Counted from the first letter of the stretch, positions 18,136 through 29,198 are shown. The stretch is 35,999 bases of DNA from Pseudomonas lopnurensis (GCF_015070855.1 NZ_JADDIX010000055.1:72225-108223), one strand, 5' to 3'. Notes: generated by a model not told the origin, from the sequence alone. Translations and numbers: made by a program.

Positions 18136-19275
18136 ATGTCAATCAAGCCAGCCAATGCTGCCCTGATGTCCATTCTTGCCGTGGCCGTTTTCCTCGGTGG
18201 CTGCGAGGAACAGGAAGCGCCGTCCGCCCAGGAGATACCGCGGGTCGGCATCGTCACCCTGCAGGCCGAACCTTTCGCGCTGACCACCGAGCTGCCGGGG
18301 CGTACCCGCGCCTACCGCATCGCCGAGGTTCGCCCGCAGGTCAACGGCATCATCCAGAAGCGCCTGTTCACCGAGGGCAGCGATGTGCAGGCCGGCCAGC
18401 AGCTGTACCAGATCGACGCGGCGGTGTACGACGCGACGCTCAAGAGCGCCCAGGCCAGCCTGGCGTCGAGCAAGTCGCTGGCCGACCGCTATGCCGAACT
18501 GGTCAAGGACCAGGCCGTCAGCAAGCAGGCCTATGACGAAGCACGCGCGGCCGCGTTGCAGGCCGAGGCGGACGTCGAGCGTGCCCGCATCGACGTGCGC
18601 TACACCAAGGTGCTGGCGCCCATTTCCGGGCGCGTCGGCCGCTCCGCCGTCACCGAAGGGGCGCTGGTCAGCAATGGCCAGGCCCAGGAACTGGCGACCA
18701 TCCAGCAACTCGACCCGATCTACGTCGATGTCACCCAGCCGGCGCGCGAGCTGCTCGCCCTGCGCCGCGACCTGGCCGAGGGCCGTTTGCAGAAGGCTGG
18801 CGAGAATGCCGCCAAGGTGACCCTGACGCTGGAAGACGGCAGCGCATACCCCCATGAAGGCACGCTCGAATTCAGCGAGGTCACGGTGGATTCCGGAACC
18901 GGTTCGGTGACCCTGCGGGCGGTATTCCCCAATCCGGACAAGAACCTGCTGCCCGGCATGTTCGTGCATGCGCAACTGATGGCCGGCATGAAGAACGAGG
19001 CGATCCTGGTGCCGCAGCAGGGCGTGACCCGTAATGCCAAGGGTGAGCCGACCGCGATGGTGGTCAATGCCGAGAACAAGGTCGAGTTGCGTCGGATCAA
19101 GACCGAGCGCACGGTGGGCAACCGCTGGCTGGTGGGCGAAGGCCTGCAGCCGGGCGACCGGGTGGTTACCGAGGGACTGCAGTTCATCCAGCCGGGCGTC
19201 GAAGTCGACGCCGTTCCCGCGACCAATGTCGACAATGCTGGGGCGCCTGTCGGGCCCCAAGGCCAAGAAGGCTGA
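18136..19275 (+). CDS. mexA: RND efflux periplasmic adaptor (MexA/TtgA type)
   Basis: Membrane fusion lipoprotein that joins the RND pump to the outer-membrane channel in the periplasm. The 379 residues start with a lipoprotein signal ending LGGC (lipidated C23), then the barrel-sandwich and alpha-hairpin region (ELPGRTRAYRIAEVRPQVNG, FTEGSDVQAGQQLYQIDAAV, RYTKVLAPISGRVGRS), and a beta-barrel with NLLPGMFVHAQL. The ATG at 18136 gives the lipobox; the open frame back to 18043 is not needed and overlaps the promoter. By position it corresponds to P. aeruginosa mexA, while its operator and sequence resemble P. putida ttgA. mexB follows after 14 bp. Confidence 0.95.
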   Translation: MSIKPANAALMSILAVAVFLGGCEEQEAPSAQEIPRVGIVTLQAEPFALTTELPGRTRAYRIAEVRPQVNGIIQKRLFTEGSDVQAGQQLYQIDAAVYDATLKSAQASLASSKSLADRYAELVKDQAVSKQAYDEARAAALQAEADVERARIDVRYTKVLAPISGRVGRSAVTEGALVSNGQAQELATIQQLDPIYVDVTQPARELLALRRDLAEGRLQKAGENAAKVTLTLEDGSAYPHEGTLEFSEVTVDSGTGSVTLRAVFPNPDKNLLPGMFVHAQLMAGMKNEAILVPQQGVTRNAKGEPTAMVVNAENKVELRRIKTERTVGNRWLVGEGLQPGDRVVTEGLQFIQPGVEVDAVPATNVDNAGAPVGPQGQEG

Positions 19276-19289
19276 GGGGTTCCTAGTTC

Positions 19290-22200
19290 ATGTCCAGATT
19301 CTTTATCGACCGGCCGATCTTCGCCTGGGTGATCGCCTTGGTGATCATGCTGGCCGGTGGCCTGTCCATCCTCAATTTGCCGGTCAATCAGTATCCCAGC
19401 ATCGCCCCGCCGGCGATCGGCATTCAGGTCAACTACCCGGGTGCCTCGGCGCAGACGGTGCAGGACACCGTGGTGCAGGTGATCGAGCAGCAGCTCAACG
19501 GTATCGACGGGCTGCGCTACATCAGCTCGTCGAGCAACTCCGACGGCAGCATGGAAATCACCGTCACCTTCAATCAGGGCACCGACCCGGACATCGCCCA
19601 GGTCCAGGTGCAGAACAAGCTGCAGTTGGCCACGCCGCTGTTGCCGCAGGAGGTCCAGCAGCAGGGCATCCGCGTGACCAAGGCGGTGAAGAACTTCCTG
19701 ATGGTGGTCGGGATGGTTTCCATGGACGGCAGCATGAGCCAGAGCGACCTGGCCGACTACATCGTCTCCAACATCCAGGACCCGCTGTCGCGTACCCGTG
19801 GCGTCGGCGATTTCCAGGTGTTCGGTTCGCAGTACGCGATGCGCATCTGGCTGGACCCGGCCAAGCTGAACAATTTCCAGCTGACTCCGGTGGATGTGAG
19901 CAATGCCATTGGCGAGCAGAACGTGCAGATTTCCTCGGGCCAGTTCGGCGCGTTGCCGGCGGTGCCGGGGCAGCAGCTGAGCGCGACCATTGTCGGCAAG
20001 ACCCGCCTGCAGACGCCCGAGCAGTTCCGCGAAATCCTGCTCAAGGTTAACAACGACGGCTCCCAGGTGCGCCTGAAGGACGTCGCCCGGGTCGAACTCG
20101 CCGCCGAGCGCGCGGCCATCACCGCCCAGTACAACGGCAATCCCGCGGCCGGTATCGGTATCAAGCTGGCCACCGGCGCCAATGCGCTGGATACCGCCAA
20201 GGCGGTGCGTCAGACGCTGGCCGAGCTGCAGCCTTACTTCCCGCAGGGAATGGAAGTGGTCTACCCCTACGACACCTCGCCGGTGGTGGCGACCTCGATC
20301 AACAACGTGGTGAACACGCTGTTCGAGGCCATCGTGCTGGTGTTCCTGGTGATGTACCTGTTCCTGCAGAACTTCCGCGCGACCCTGATTCCCACCCTCG
20401 CGGTTCCCGTGGTGCTGCTGGGAACCTTCGGCCTGCTGGCCGCCTTCGGCTTCAGCATCAACACGCTGACCATGTTCGCCATGGTTCTGGCCATCGGCCT
20501 GCTGGTGGACGATGCCATCGTGGTGGTAGAAAACGTCGAGCGGGTGATGGCCGAGGAAGGGCTGTCGCCGGTGGAGGCCACGCGCAAATCCATGGGGCAA
20601 ATCCAGGGCGCGCTGGTGGGCATCGGCCTGGTGCTCTCCGCGGTCTTCGTGCCGATGGCCTTCTTCGGCGGCTCGACCGGCATCATCTACCGGCAGTTCT
20701 CCATCACCATCGCTTCGGCGATGGGGCTGTCGGTGCTGGTGGCGTTGATCTTCACTCCGGCATTGTGCGCCACCATGCTCAAGGCCAGCGATGGCGAGCA
20801 TCAGCAGAAGCGTGGCTTCTTCGGCTGGTTCAACCGTACCTTCGACCGTGGGGTGAACCGCTACGAGCGGGGCGTGGCCGGGGTGCTGCGGCGCAAGGTG
20901 CCCTATCTGATTGTTTATCTGGTGATCGTCGCGGCCATGGCGCTGCTGTTCACCCGCCTGCCCAGCGCCTTCCTGCCGAACGAAGACCAGGGCGTTCTGT
21001 TCGCCCAGGTACAGACGCCGGCCGGCTCCACTGCCGAGCGGACCCAGAAGACCGTGGATTCCGTGCGCCAATACCTGCTGGAGGAAGAAGGCGATGTGGT
21101 CAATTCGGTGTTCACCGTGACCGGCTTCAACTTCGCCGGTCGCGGGCAGAACTCGGCCATGGCCTTCATCGGCCTCAAACCATGGGATCAGCGCACCGAA
21201 GCCGGCACCAGCGTCTTCGACCTGGCGCAGCGTGCGCAGGAGCGCTTCTTCCAGTTCCGCGACGCGCAGGTATTCGCGTTCGCGCCGCCGGCGGTCATGG
21301 AGCTGGGCAACGCCACCGGCTTCAACTTCTTCCTGCAGGACCAGGCGGGACTCGGTCACGATACCCTGATGCAGGCGCGCAACCAGTTCCTGCAACTGTC
21401 GGCACAGAGCCCGCTGCTGCAGGCCGTGCGGCCCAACGGGCTGAACGACGAACCGCAGTACCAGTTGTTGATCGATGACGAGAAGGCGCGTGCGCTGGGC
21501 GTTTCGTTGAGCGACATCAACAACACGCTGGCGATCGGCTGGGGCTCCAGCTACGTCAACGATTTCATCGACCGCGGCCGGGTGAAGCGGGTCTACATGC
21601 AGGGCGATGCGCCCTCGCGCATGACGCCCGAGGATCTGGACAAGTGGTTCGTGCGCAACGCTCAGGGCGAAATGGTGCCGTTCAGCGCCTTCGGCAGCGG
21701 CGAATGGGTCTATGGTTCGCCGAAGCTCTCGCGCTACAACGGTGTGCCGGGGATGGAAATCCTCGGCGAGCCGGCCGCGGGCTACAGCACCGGGGATGCC
21801 ATGGCCGAGGTGGTGCGCCTGGCGCAGCAACTGCCGTCCGGGATCGGAGTATCGTGGACCGGGCTTTCCTTCGAGGAGATCCTGTCCGGCGGCCAGGCGC
21901 CAGCCCTCTACGCGCTCTCTTTGCTGGTGGTGTTCCTCTGCCTGGCGGCGCTGTACGAGAGCTGGTCGATTCCCTTCGCGGTGATGCTGGTGGTGCCGCT
22001 GGGCGTCATCGGCGCGGTGCTGGCGACCACCGGTCGTGGCTTGACCAACGACGTGTTCTTCCAGGTCGGCCTGCTGACCACCATCGGCCTGACGGCGAAG
22101 AACGCCATTCTGATCGTCGAGTTCGCCAAGGACCTGCACCGGGACGGCATGGACCTGTTAGAGGCCACCGTGCAGGCCTGCCGCATGCGCCTGCGTCCGA

Positions 22201-22424
22201 TCATCATGACCTCGCTGGCCTTCACCCTTGGCGTGGTGCCGCTGGCCATCGCCAGTGGTGCCGGCGCCGGCAGCTCACATGCCATCGGCACCGGGGTGAT
22301 CGGCGGGATGGTCACCGCTACCGTGCTAGTGATCTTCTGGGTGCCGTTGTTCTTCGTGCTGGTGACGTCGCTTTCCAGTCGCAAGTCCGAGGTGGGTGAA
22401 GACGCGAAGGGGGATGCCCAGTGA
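19290..22424 (+). CDS. mexB: RND multidrug efflux pump (MexB/TtgB type)
   Basis: Inner-membrane proton/drug antiporter of the HAE-1 RND family; it exports hydrophobic drugs, solvents and dyes from the periplasm and inner membrane. The 1,044 residues begin [20 protein letters not shown] and show twelve membrane segments with two large periplasmic loops. The proton-relay residues are present: D407-D408 in [16 protein letters not shown] and K937 in [13 protein letters not shown]. Length and motifs are those of MexB, TtgB and AcrB. Substrate range cannot be fixed from the sequence. It is cotranscribed with mexA, and its stop overlaps the GTG start of the channel gene (GTGA at 22421-22424). Confidence 0.97.
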   Translation: MSRFFIDRPIFAWVIALVIMLAGGLSILNLPVNQYPSIAPPAIGIQVNYPGASAQTVQDTVVQVIEQQLNGIDGLRYISSSSNSDGSMEITVTFNQGTDPDIAQVQVQNKLQLATPLLPQEVQQQGIRVTKAVKNFLMVVGMVSMDGSMSQSDLADYIVSNIQDPLSRTRGVGDFQVFGSQYAMRIWLDPAKLNNFQLTPVDVSNAIGEQNVQISSGQFGALPAVPGQQLSATIVGKTRLQTPEQFREILLKVNNDGSQVRLKDVARVELAAERAAITAQYNGNPAAGIGIKLATGANALDTAKAVRQTLAELQPYFPQGMEVVYPYDTSPVVATSINNVVNTLFEAIVLVFLVMYLFLQNFRATLIPTLAVPVVLLGTFGLLAAFGFSINTLTMFAMVLAIGLLVDDAIVVVENVERVMAEEGLSPVEATRKSMGQIQGALVGIGLVLSAVFVPMAFFGGSTGIIYRQFSITIASAMGLSVLVALIFTPALCATMLKASDGEHQQKRGFFGWFNRTFDRGVNRYERGVAGVLRRKVPYLIVYLVIVAAMALLFTRLPSAFLPNEDQGVLFAQVQTPAGSTAERTQKTVDSVRQYLLEEEGDVVNSVFTVTGFNFAGRGQNSAMAFIGLKPWDQRTEAGTSVFDLAQRAQERFFQFRDAQVFAFAPPAVMELGNATGFNFFLQDQAGLGHDTLMQARNQFLQLSAQSPLLQAVRPNGLNDEPQYQLLIDDEKARALGVSLSDINNTLAIGWGSSYVNDFIDRGRVKRVYMQGDAPSRMTPEDLDKWFVRNAQGEMVPFSAFGSGEWVYGSPKLSRYNGVPGMEILGEPAAGYSTGDAMAEVVRLAQQLPSGIGVSWTGLSFEEILSGGQAPALYALSLLVVFLCLAALYESWSIPFAVMLVVPLGVIGAVLATTGRGLTNDVFFQVGLLTTIGLTAKNAILIVEFAKDLHRDGMDLLEATVQACRMRLRPIIMTSLAFTLGVVPLAIASGAGAGSSHAIGTGVIGGMVTATVLVIFWVPLFFVLVTSLSSRKSEVGEDAKGDAQ

Positions 22425-23842
22425 ACAAGTCCTTATTGAGCCTGGCATTGCTGGCGGCCCTGAGCGGCTGTTCGCTGATACCCGATTACCAGCGACCGCA
22501 GAGTCCGGTCGCCGACGCCTGGCCCGAAGGGCCGGCCTATGCCACGGGGGCGGCGCAGGCGCAGCGCGAACTGGGCTGGCGCGAGTTCTTTCGCGACCCG
22601 GCACTGCAGCAACTGATCGAAGTGGCGCTGGAGAACAACCGCGACCTGCGCGTGGCGGCGCTGAATGTCGATGCCTACCGTGCGCTGTATCGCATCCAGC
22701 GCGCCGACCTGCTGCCGGCGGTGAGCGCCGACGGTGCAGGCAGCCGCAGCCGCACCCCGGGCGATCTGAACGTGACCGGCGAGCCGGCGATCAGCAGCCA
22801 GTACAGCGCCACCTTCGGCGTGTCCTGGGAGCTGGACCTGTTCGGCCGTCTGCGCAGCCTGCGCGACCAGGCGCTGGAGGAGTTCTTCGCCAGCGAGGCT
22901 GCGCAGCGCAGCGCGCAGATCAGCCTGATCGCCAGCGTCGCCAACGCCTGGCTGACGCTGCAGGCCGACCAGGCCCTGCTGCAGGTCACCCGCGATACGC
23001 TCAAGACCTACGAAGAGAGCTTCGGCCTGACCCAGCGCAGTTTCGACGTCGGCGTCGCCTCGGCGCTGGAGCTGCGCCAGGCGCGCAGTGCCGTCGACAG
23101 TGCGCGGGTGAGCATCGAGCAGTACACGCGTCTGGTGGCGCAGGACCGAAACGCCCTGACGCTGCTGCTCGGGCAGAGCCTACCCGCCGGCCTGCCGAGC
23201 GAGGGTGGCCTGGAACGTACCCAGCTGGCCGCGTTGCCGGTCGGTTTGCCATCGGATCTGCTCTACAAGCGCCCGGATATTCTCCAGGCCGAATATCAGC
23301 TCAGGGCGGCCAATGCCAGTATCGGCGCGGCGCGTGCGGCGTTCTTCCCGCGCATCAGCCTGACCGGCGCGGCGGGTACGGCCAGCAGCGAGCTGTCCGG
23401 CCTGTTCGACGGCGGGTCGGGCTACTGGAATTTCGCGCCAAGCATCAGCGTGCCGATCTTCAATGCCGGCCAGCTGCGGGCGAATCTGGATTACGCCCGG
23501 ATCAGCGAGAACATCCAGGTGGCGCAATACGAGAACGCCATCCAGACCGCGTTCCGCGAGGTCGCCGATGGCCTGGCCGCCCAGGCCACCTATAGCCGTC
23601 AGGTTCAGGCTCAGCGCGACCTGCTCGAGACCAGCGAGGCCTACTACAACCTCGCCGAGCGCCGCTATCGCACCGGCGTGGACAGCTACCTGACCCTGCT
23701 CGATGCCCAGCGCCAGCTGTTCAGCGTACAGCAGCAACTGATCGGCGATCGTCTCGCGCAACTGGTCAGCGAGGTCAATCTGTTCAAGGCGCTGGGCGGG
23801 GGTTGGCAGGAAAGCGCGCAGGCGCAGGCCGGCGAGGGCTGA
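22421..23842 (+). CDS. oprM: Outer-membrane efflux channel lipoprotein (OprM/TtgC type)
   Basis: TolC-family outer-membrane channel that completes the tripartite pump. The 473 residues start with a lipoprotein signal ending ALSGC (lipidated C17), then the NodT-type outer-membrane factor: [19 protein letters not shown], the two repeated coiled-coil halves, and [20 protein letters not shown]. The start is GTG at 22421, overlapping the pump stop by 4 bases, which implies coupled translation. It is the last gene of the operon. In P. aeruginosa OprM also serves other pumps; that cannot be tested here. A bidirectional terminator lies about 100 bp downstream. Confidence 0.96.
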   Translation: MNKSLLSLALLAALSGCSLIPDYQRPQSPVADAWPEGPAYATGAAQAQRELGWREFFRDPALQQLIEVALENNRDLRVAALNVDAYRALYRIQRADLLPAVSADGAGSRSRTPGDLNVTGEPAISSQYSATFGVSWELDLFGRLRSLRDQALEEFFASEAAQRSAQISLIASVANAWLTLQADQALLQVTRDTLKTYEESFGLTQRSFDVGVASALELRQARSAVDSARVSIEQYTRLVAQDRNALTLLLGQSLPAGLPSEGGLERTQLAALPVGLPSDLLYKRPDILQAEYQLRAANASIGAARAAFFPRISLTGAAGTASSELSGLFDGGSGYWNFAPSISVPIFNAGQLRANLDYARISENIQVAQYENAIQTAFREVADGLAAQATYSRQVQAQRDLLETSEAYYNLAERRYRTGVDSYLTLLDAQRQLFSVQQQLIGDRLAQLVSEVNLFKALGGGWQESAQAQAGEG

Positions 23843-23883
23843 GTCTCGTGGCCGGCTGCCGATAGGCGCCCTCCTGTAGGACC

Positions 23884-23930
23884 TTCAGAACACCTCGGCA
23901 CTTCGAGCAACACGCAATTGGGGCAGAGCC
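23884..23930. repeat. Dispersed 47-bp repeat, copy 2
   Basis: Matches 14287-14333 at about 42 of 47 positions. It is preceded by CTCCTGTAGGA, which resembles the end of a REP element (the first copy follows CTCCTACGGA). It also sits between two convergent genes, here oprM and rhlE. Confidence 0.75.
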
Positions 23931-23937
23931 AAACGAA

Positions 23938-23967
23938 AACGCCGCCCATCCGGGCGGCGTTCTTGTT
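23938..23967. terminator. Bidirectional terminator between oprM and rhlE
   Basis: Perfect 10-bp stem AACGCCGCCC / GGGCGGCGTT with loop ATCC; TCTTGTTT follows on the plus strand and an A-rich stretch precedes it, so it can end both the efflux operon and the rhlE transcript. Confidence 0.88.
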
Positions 23968-23979
23968 TCCCGCTTTGGC

Positions 23980-25788
23980 TCAGCGGTTGCGCGTCAGCAG
24001 CGCGGGTTTCTCGCCACGCGGCCGGCTTGGCAGCTGCTCGAGCTGATCCAGGCTGGGCAGGCGGTCGATCTTCGATTCCTTGTGAATGATCACCGGCTGC
24101 TTCTCGCGCGGCTTGGCGGACTCCTGGCGAGTCACCACCGGCTCGTCGATCCGACGGCTTTCATTCTTGCGTCGCGGCTGGCCGTTGCGCCCCTGGCTCT
24201 GGCCACCACGGGTGGCCTGTCCCTGACGCTTGCCTTTGCCTGGCGCAGCACCCGCGCCGGCCCCGCGCCCCGCGCTGGCTGCGCGCGGTTGGGCGCTGCC
24301 CGGCTGGGCGGGGGCGCCGGGGCGGCGGCCGCGGTTCTGCTTGTTCTGATACGGACTGACGTAATCGACGCGATTGCCGAAATTGTCCACTTCGTCATCG
24401 AGGAACTCGTCGGGCGCGCGGTCCGGAGGTAGCTGCGGCGGCCGGATGGCCGTCTGCGCCTCGCTGGTCGAACCGTCGCGAGCGGGCTTGCGGGCCTTGC
24501 TCTTGTTACGGCGGTTGCGTTCCTTCTGCTCGGCGCCTTTCTCGGCCGGCTTGTCCCGCTCGCTGCGCGCCTTGCGCTCGCCGCGCTGCGGACGCGGCTG
24601 GTGCGGCTCGCGTACTTCAGGCTTCTCCGCTTCGATGCTGCTGGCATCGAAGCCCATCGGGTCACCTTCAGGAATGCGCTGCTTGGTAAGGCGCTCGATG
24701 CCCTTGAGCAGCTTCTCTTCATCGGGCGCCACCAGCGAGATGGCCTCGCCGCTGCGTCCCGCACGGCCGGTACGGCCGATACGGTGCACGTAGTCTTCCT
24801 CGACATTGGGCAGCTCGAAGTTGACCACATGCGGCAGTTGGTCGATGTCCAGCCCGCGCGCGGCAATGTCGGTGGCCACCAGGATGCGTACCTGGTTCGC
24901 CTTGAAGTCGGCCAGTGCCTTGGTACGGGCGTTCTGGCTCTTGTTGCCGTGAATCGCGGCAGCCGGCAGGCCATGCTTTTCCAGGTACTCGGCCAGGCGG
25001 TTGGCGCCGTGCTTGGTGCGGGTGAAGACCAGCACCTGTTCCCAGGCGCCCTGGGTGATCAGGTGGGCCAGCAGGGCGCGCTTGTGGCTGGCGGCGACGC
25101 GGAACAGGCGCTGTTCGATGCGCTCGACCGTGGTGTTCGGCGGGGTGACCTCGATGCGCTCGGGGTTGTGCAACAGCTTGCCGGCGAGATCGGTGATGTC
25201 CTTGGAGAAGGTGGCCGAGAACAGCAGGTTCTGGCGCTTGGCCGGCAGCTTGGCCAGCACCTTCTTGACGTCGTGGATGAAGCCCATGTCGAGCATGCGG
25301 TCGGCTTCGTCGAGCACGAGGATTTCCACGTGCGACAGGTCGATGGCCTTCTGGTTGGCCAGATCGAGCAGGCGGCCCGGGCAGGCGACCAGCACGTCGA
25401 GCCCCTTGGCCACGGCCTGGATCTGCGGATTCATGCCGACGCCGCCGAAGATGCAGGTGCTTTTCAGCGGCAGATCGCGGGCGTAGACCTTGAAACTGTC
25501 GTGGACCTGGGCGGCGAGTTCGCGGGTCGGTGTCAGCACCAGCACGCGCGGCTGTTTCGGGCCGTAGCGATGTTCGCGGTCCGGGTGACCACCCGGAAAC
25601 AGTAGTTCGAGTACCGGCAGGGCGAAGCCGCCTGTCTTGCCGGTTCCGGTCTGGGCGGCAACCATCAGGTCGCGGCCTTGCAACACGGCGGGAATGGCCC
25701 GCTGTTGCACGGGAGTAGGCTGGGTATAACCGGCGGCCTCGACGGCACCGGCCAAAGCCTCGGAGAGACCGAGGGAAGCAAAGGACAT
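23980..25788 (-). CDS. rhlE: DEAD-box ATP-dependent RNA helicase, RhlE type
   Basis: RNA helicase for RNA remodelling and decay. Of 602 residues, the two-RecA core occupies about 1-375: Q motif FASLGLSE with [10 protein letters not shown], Walker A AQTGTGKT (K51), PTREL, DEAD at 160-163, SAT at 191-193, and [10 protein letters not shown] at 335-344. The remaining ~220 residues are a low-complexity tail rich in Arg, Lys, Gly, Gln and Pro, presumably a disordered RNA-binding region. The length fits the longer Pseudomonas RhlE2 class better than the short RhlE1; that subtype is inference. The start at 25788 ([10 protein letters not shown]) is the family start. A 232-bp gap separates it from metF, so it probably has its own promoter. 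Confidence 0.95.
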   Translation of the reverse strand: MSFASLGLSEALAGAVEAAGYTQPTPVQQRAIPAVLQGRDLMVAAQTGTGKTGGFALPVLELLFPGGHPDREHRYGPKQPRVLVLTPTRELAAQVHDSFKVYARDLPLKSTCIFGGVGMNPQIQAVAKGLDVLVACPGRLLDLANQKAIDLSHVEILVLDEADRMLDMGFIHDVKKVLAKLPAKRQNLLFSATFSKDITDLAGKLLHNPERIEVTPPNTTVERIEQRLFRVAASHKRALLAHLITQGAWEQVLVFTRTKHGANRLAEYLEKHGLPAAAIHGNKSQNARTKALADFKANQVRILVATDIAARGLDIDQLPHVVNFELPNVEEDYVHRIGRTGRAGRSGEAISLVAPDEEKLLKGIERLTKQRIPEGDPMGFDASSIEAEKPEVREPHQPRPQRGERKARSERDKPAEKGAEQKERNRRNKSKARKPARDGSTSEAQTAIRPPQLPPDRAPDEFLDDEVDNFGNRVDYVSPYQNKQNRGRRPGAPAQPGSAQPRAASAGRGAGAGAAPGKGKRQGQATRGGQSQGRNGQPRRKNESRRIDEPVVTRQESAKPREKQPVIIHKESKIDRLPSLDQLEQLPSRPRGEKPALLTRNR

Positions 25789-25991
25789 GAGTAATCCTGT
25801 CTTGTTAGGGGCGAGGCCCTGGGATGATCATGCCTGGCTTGAATCGCGACTGGCGTGCGATCCCGTCCGGTCCTGCCGCGATTTGCTGATGGCGGCATCC
25901 GGGCGTAAGCCTGGCGGAAGCGCGGAGTATAACAGAGCCTGTCAACGCCGCATTGCTCTGACAGTGTCGCAGGTCACGGGTTCATTAGCCA

Positions 25992-26011
25992 GCTCCGTAT
26001 TGCTACGGAGC
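25992..26011 (-). terminator. Hairpin after metF, candidate terminator
   Basis: Perfect 8-bp stem GCTCCGTA / TACGGAGC with loop TTGC, 9 bases beyond the metF stop. On the minus strand it is not followed by a T-tract, so it may end transcription weakly or protect the mRNA 3' end. Confidence 0.5.
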
Positions 26012-26020
26012 CGGGAAACG

Positions 26021-26872
26021 TCAGCGTGGCAGCTTGAGGTTGTTCCAGATCGCCAGGCTCGGCTCGGCCTGGTTGAGGGTGTAGAAGTGCAGGCCCGGCG
26101 CGCCGCCGGCGAGCAGTTTCTCGCACATCTCGCTGATCACCAGCTCGCCGAAGGCCTGGATGCTGTCGATGTCGTCGCCGTAGGCTTCCAGTTGCTTGCG
26201 GACCCAGCGCGGTATCTCGGCGCCGCAGGCATCGGAGAAGCGCGCCAGCTTGCTGTAGTTGGTGATCGGCATGATGCCGGGGACGACCGGGATGTCGACG
26301 CCCAGCTTGCGTATGCGCTCGACGAAGTAGAAGTAGCAGTCGGCGTTGAAGAAGTACTGGGTGATGGCGCTGCTCGCGCCAGCCTTGGCCTTGTGCACGA
26401 AGTTGGCCAGGTCGTCCTCGAAATTGCGTGCCTGCGGGTGCATTTCCGGATAGGCGGCGACTTCGATGTGGAAGTGGTCGCCGGTTTCGGTGCGAATGAA
26501 CTCCACCAGGTCGCTGGCGTGGCGCAGTTCGCCGCTGGCCATGCCCATGCCCGAGGGCAGGTCGCCGCGCAGCGCGACGATGCGCTGGATGCCGGCGTCC
26601 TTGTAGAGGTTGAGCAGTTCACGCAGCTCCTGCTTGCTATCGCCGACGCAGGACAGGTGGGGTGCGGTGGGCACCTTCACCTCGCCGTCGAGCTGCAGCA
26701 CGGTGTTCAGCGTGCGGTCGCGGGTCGAGCCGCCGGCACCGTAGGTGCAGGAGAAAAAATCGGGTTTGTATTCGGCCAGCCGGCGTGCGGTGACCAGCAG
26801 TTTTTCATGCCCGGCTTCGGTCTTGGTGGGGAAGAACTCGAAGCTGATCGACGGGCGATTGGGAGGAGTCAT
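26021..26872 (-). CDS. metF: Methylenetetrahydrofolate reductase
   Basis: FAD enzyme that reduces 5,10-methylene-THF to 5-methyl-THF, the methyl donor for methionine synthesis. The 283 residues form the expected TIM barrel, starting MTPPNRPSISFEFFPTKT with the catalytic Glu (E12), then SCTYGAGGSTRDRT, IVALRGDLPSG with the conserved Asp, FEDDLANFVHKAKAGA, ITQYFFNADCYFYF and VPGIMPITNYSKLARFSDAC. The ATG at 26872 is the family start; the frame is open to 27019, but that part encodes the heptad repeats and the end of ahcY. It follows ahcY on the same strand, so it may be under the SAH riboswitch if transcription passes the repeat-filled gap. Confidence 0.97.
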   Translation of the reverse strand: MTPPNRPSISFEFFPTKTEAGHEKLLVTARRLAEYKPDFFSCTYGAGGSTRDRTLNTVLQLDGEVKVPTAPHLSCVGDSKQELRELLNLYKDAGIQRIVALRGDLPSGMGMASGELRHASDLVEFIRTETGDHFHIEVAAYPEMHPQARNFEDDLANFVHKAKAGASSAITQYFFNADCYFYFVERIRKLGVDIPVVPGIMPITNYSKLARFSDACGAEIPRWVRKQLEAYGDDIDSIQAFGELVISEMCEKLLAGGAPGLHFYTLNQAEPSLAIWNNLKLPR

Positions 26873-26969
26873 TTGTTTTTCCAAGCTTGAAGCTTGAAGC
26901 TTGAAGCTTGAAGCCAGAAGCGACGGGGATTCCCGGACCGCTTCCAGCTTCCAGCTTCCGGCTTCCGGC
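26873..26969. repeat. Heptad tandem repeats in inverted arrangement filling the ahcY-metF gap
   Basis: Four perfect tandem copies of the 7-mer AAGCTTG (26883-26910) sit 11 bases upstream of the metF start. A second array of 7-mers (TTCCAGC twice, TTCCGGC twice; about 26942-26969) abuts the ahcY stop. The arrays are imperfect inverse complements, with about one mismatch per 7 bases, so the gap can fold into a long hairpin. The layout resembles 15052-15163. Confidence 0.8.
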
Positions 26970-28376
<1,407 letters not shown>

Positions 28377-28404
28377 CGAAGAGTTCTCCATTCGTAAAAG
28401 GTGC

Positions 28405-28528
28405 GAATGGGCGCCGTTGATGCGTTTCAGGAAACGCCCCATCCGAGCCTGACAGGCAAGGGCCCGAGCGGGTTGCGGTTCGCAAGCTCCGGAACGGGCT
28501 CTTCGTCTGCTGCAGCGCCCCTCGGACG
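28405..28528 (-). promoter_or_regulatory. S-adenosylhomocysteine (SAH) riboswitch in the ahcY leader
   Basis: On the minus strand the leader shows CCGAGGGGCGCTGCAGCAGA (from 28525), then a variable arm, then CAGGCTCGG (ending 28443), then ACGGCGCCCA (near 28407). CCGAG (28525-28521) pairs with CTCGG (28447-28443) to form P1. GGGCGC (28520-28515) can pair with GCGCCC (28414-28409) as the long-range pseudoknot. These are the conserved parts of the SAH riboswitch, a class known upstream of ahcY in proteobacteria. In that class, SAH binding raises ahcY expression. The variable arm is longer than in minimal examples. Confidence 0.85.
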
Positions 28529-28574
28529 GGTGGCGGGCACGGCCGAAGCGGAGTCGGCCGGGAAAAGCCCGGCG

Positions 28575-28603
28575 ATTATAGCCGCGCCGGCGGGCAATCC
28601 CAA
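28575..28603 (-). promoter_or_regulatory. Sigma70-type promoter of ahcY
   Basis: On the minus strand TTGGGA (28603-28598), 17-base spacer, TATAAT (28580-28575): a perfect -10 and four of six -35 matches. Transcription would start near 28568, giving a leader of about 190 bases that contains the riboswitch. A short palindrome GCCGGG-CTTTT-CCCGGC (28573-28557) overlaps the predicted start site. Confidence 0.7.
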
Positions 28604-28696
28604 GCCCGGCGCCGGCGAACTCGTCCGCGCAGTGGGGGGTCGAAATTTCAGGTTCGGCGCGAAGGCGCCGGGCGAAACCGCTTCAGGAGAACGCCA

Positions 28697-29134
28697 ATGA
28701 ACCTTTTGCTGCGCATTGCGCCCCTGTTCCTGCTCGGCGCCTTCAGCCTGCCCGCCGCCGCCCAGTCCTGTTATGTGCATACCGAAACCTCCGGGGCGGT
28801 GCCGGCGCCAGTGGTGACCGAGCAGTGCTTCGAATTCCATGGCCTGGACAAGGACGATGCCATCGACTGGGTCTGCCAGGACAACGAGGCGGTGGAGAAT
28901 TCCCGGCGCGAAATCCGCGACAGCTGTCCCGAGGGCCACTTCGGGATCTGCACCGCGCCGATGACGCCGGAAACCCTGGCCAACGAGCGTGCCGCCGGTT
29001 CCCAGGCAGCCAATGGCACCTGGCCGACCACCGTCGATGACGATGCGCGGGTCGTGACCTACCACTACCACGCCAGCGATCGGGCACAGGCGAAGGTCGA
29101 CTGCGAAAGCTCGGGCGGCACCTGGTCTCGCTGA
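28697..29134 (+). CDS. Secreted six-cysteine protein of unknown function
   Basis: I do not recognise a functional family. The 145-residue product has a signal peptide (hydrophobic residues 3-19, probable cleavage after PAAA) and a mature part with six cysteines (C25, C44, C60, C77, C85, C135), which suggests disulfide bonds in the periplasm or outside. The mature part is acidic, with no membrane segment, and ends CESSGGTWSR. A strong CAGGAGAA site precedes the ATG at 28697. It is divergent from ahcY, and P. aeruginosa has a small hypothetical gene at the same place beside sahH, so this is probably a conserved Pseudomonas gene. The promoter is not evident. Confidence 0.85.
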   Translation: MNLLLRIAPLFLLGAFSLPAAAQSCYVHTETSGAVPAPVVTEQCFEFHGLDKDDAIDWVCQDNEAVENSRREIRDSCPEGHFGICTAPMTPETLANERAAGSQAANGTWPTTVDDDARVVTYHYHASDRAQAKVDCESSGGTWSR

Positions 29135-29198
29135 CGTCAGGTGACGGGCTGGTGGACGAGCGTGCAGCTTTTTCTTACGAAGCCGATGCCCGACCGAT

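Noticed and set aside
18720..22139. Antisense open frame of about 1,139 codons opposite mexA and mexB
   Set aside because: It mirrors the codon bias of the efflux genes; it has no ribosome site, signal or recognisable motif.
25930..25970. TTGACA and TATACT boxes upstream of rhlE on the minus strand
   Set aside because: The two hexamers are only 8 bases apart, far from the 16-18 needed, so they cannot form one promoter.
28377..28442. N-terminal extension of ahcY
   Set aside because: It lies within the SAH riboswitch and adds residues absent from SAH hydrolases.
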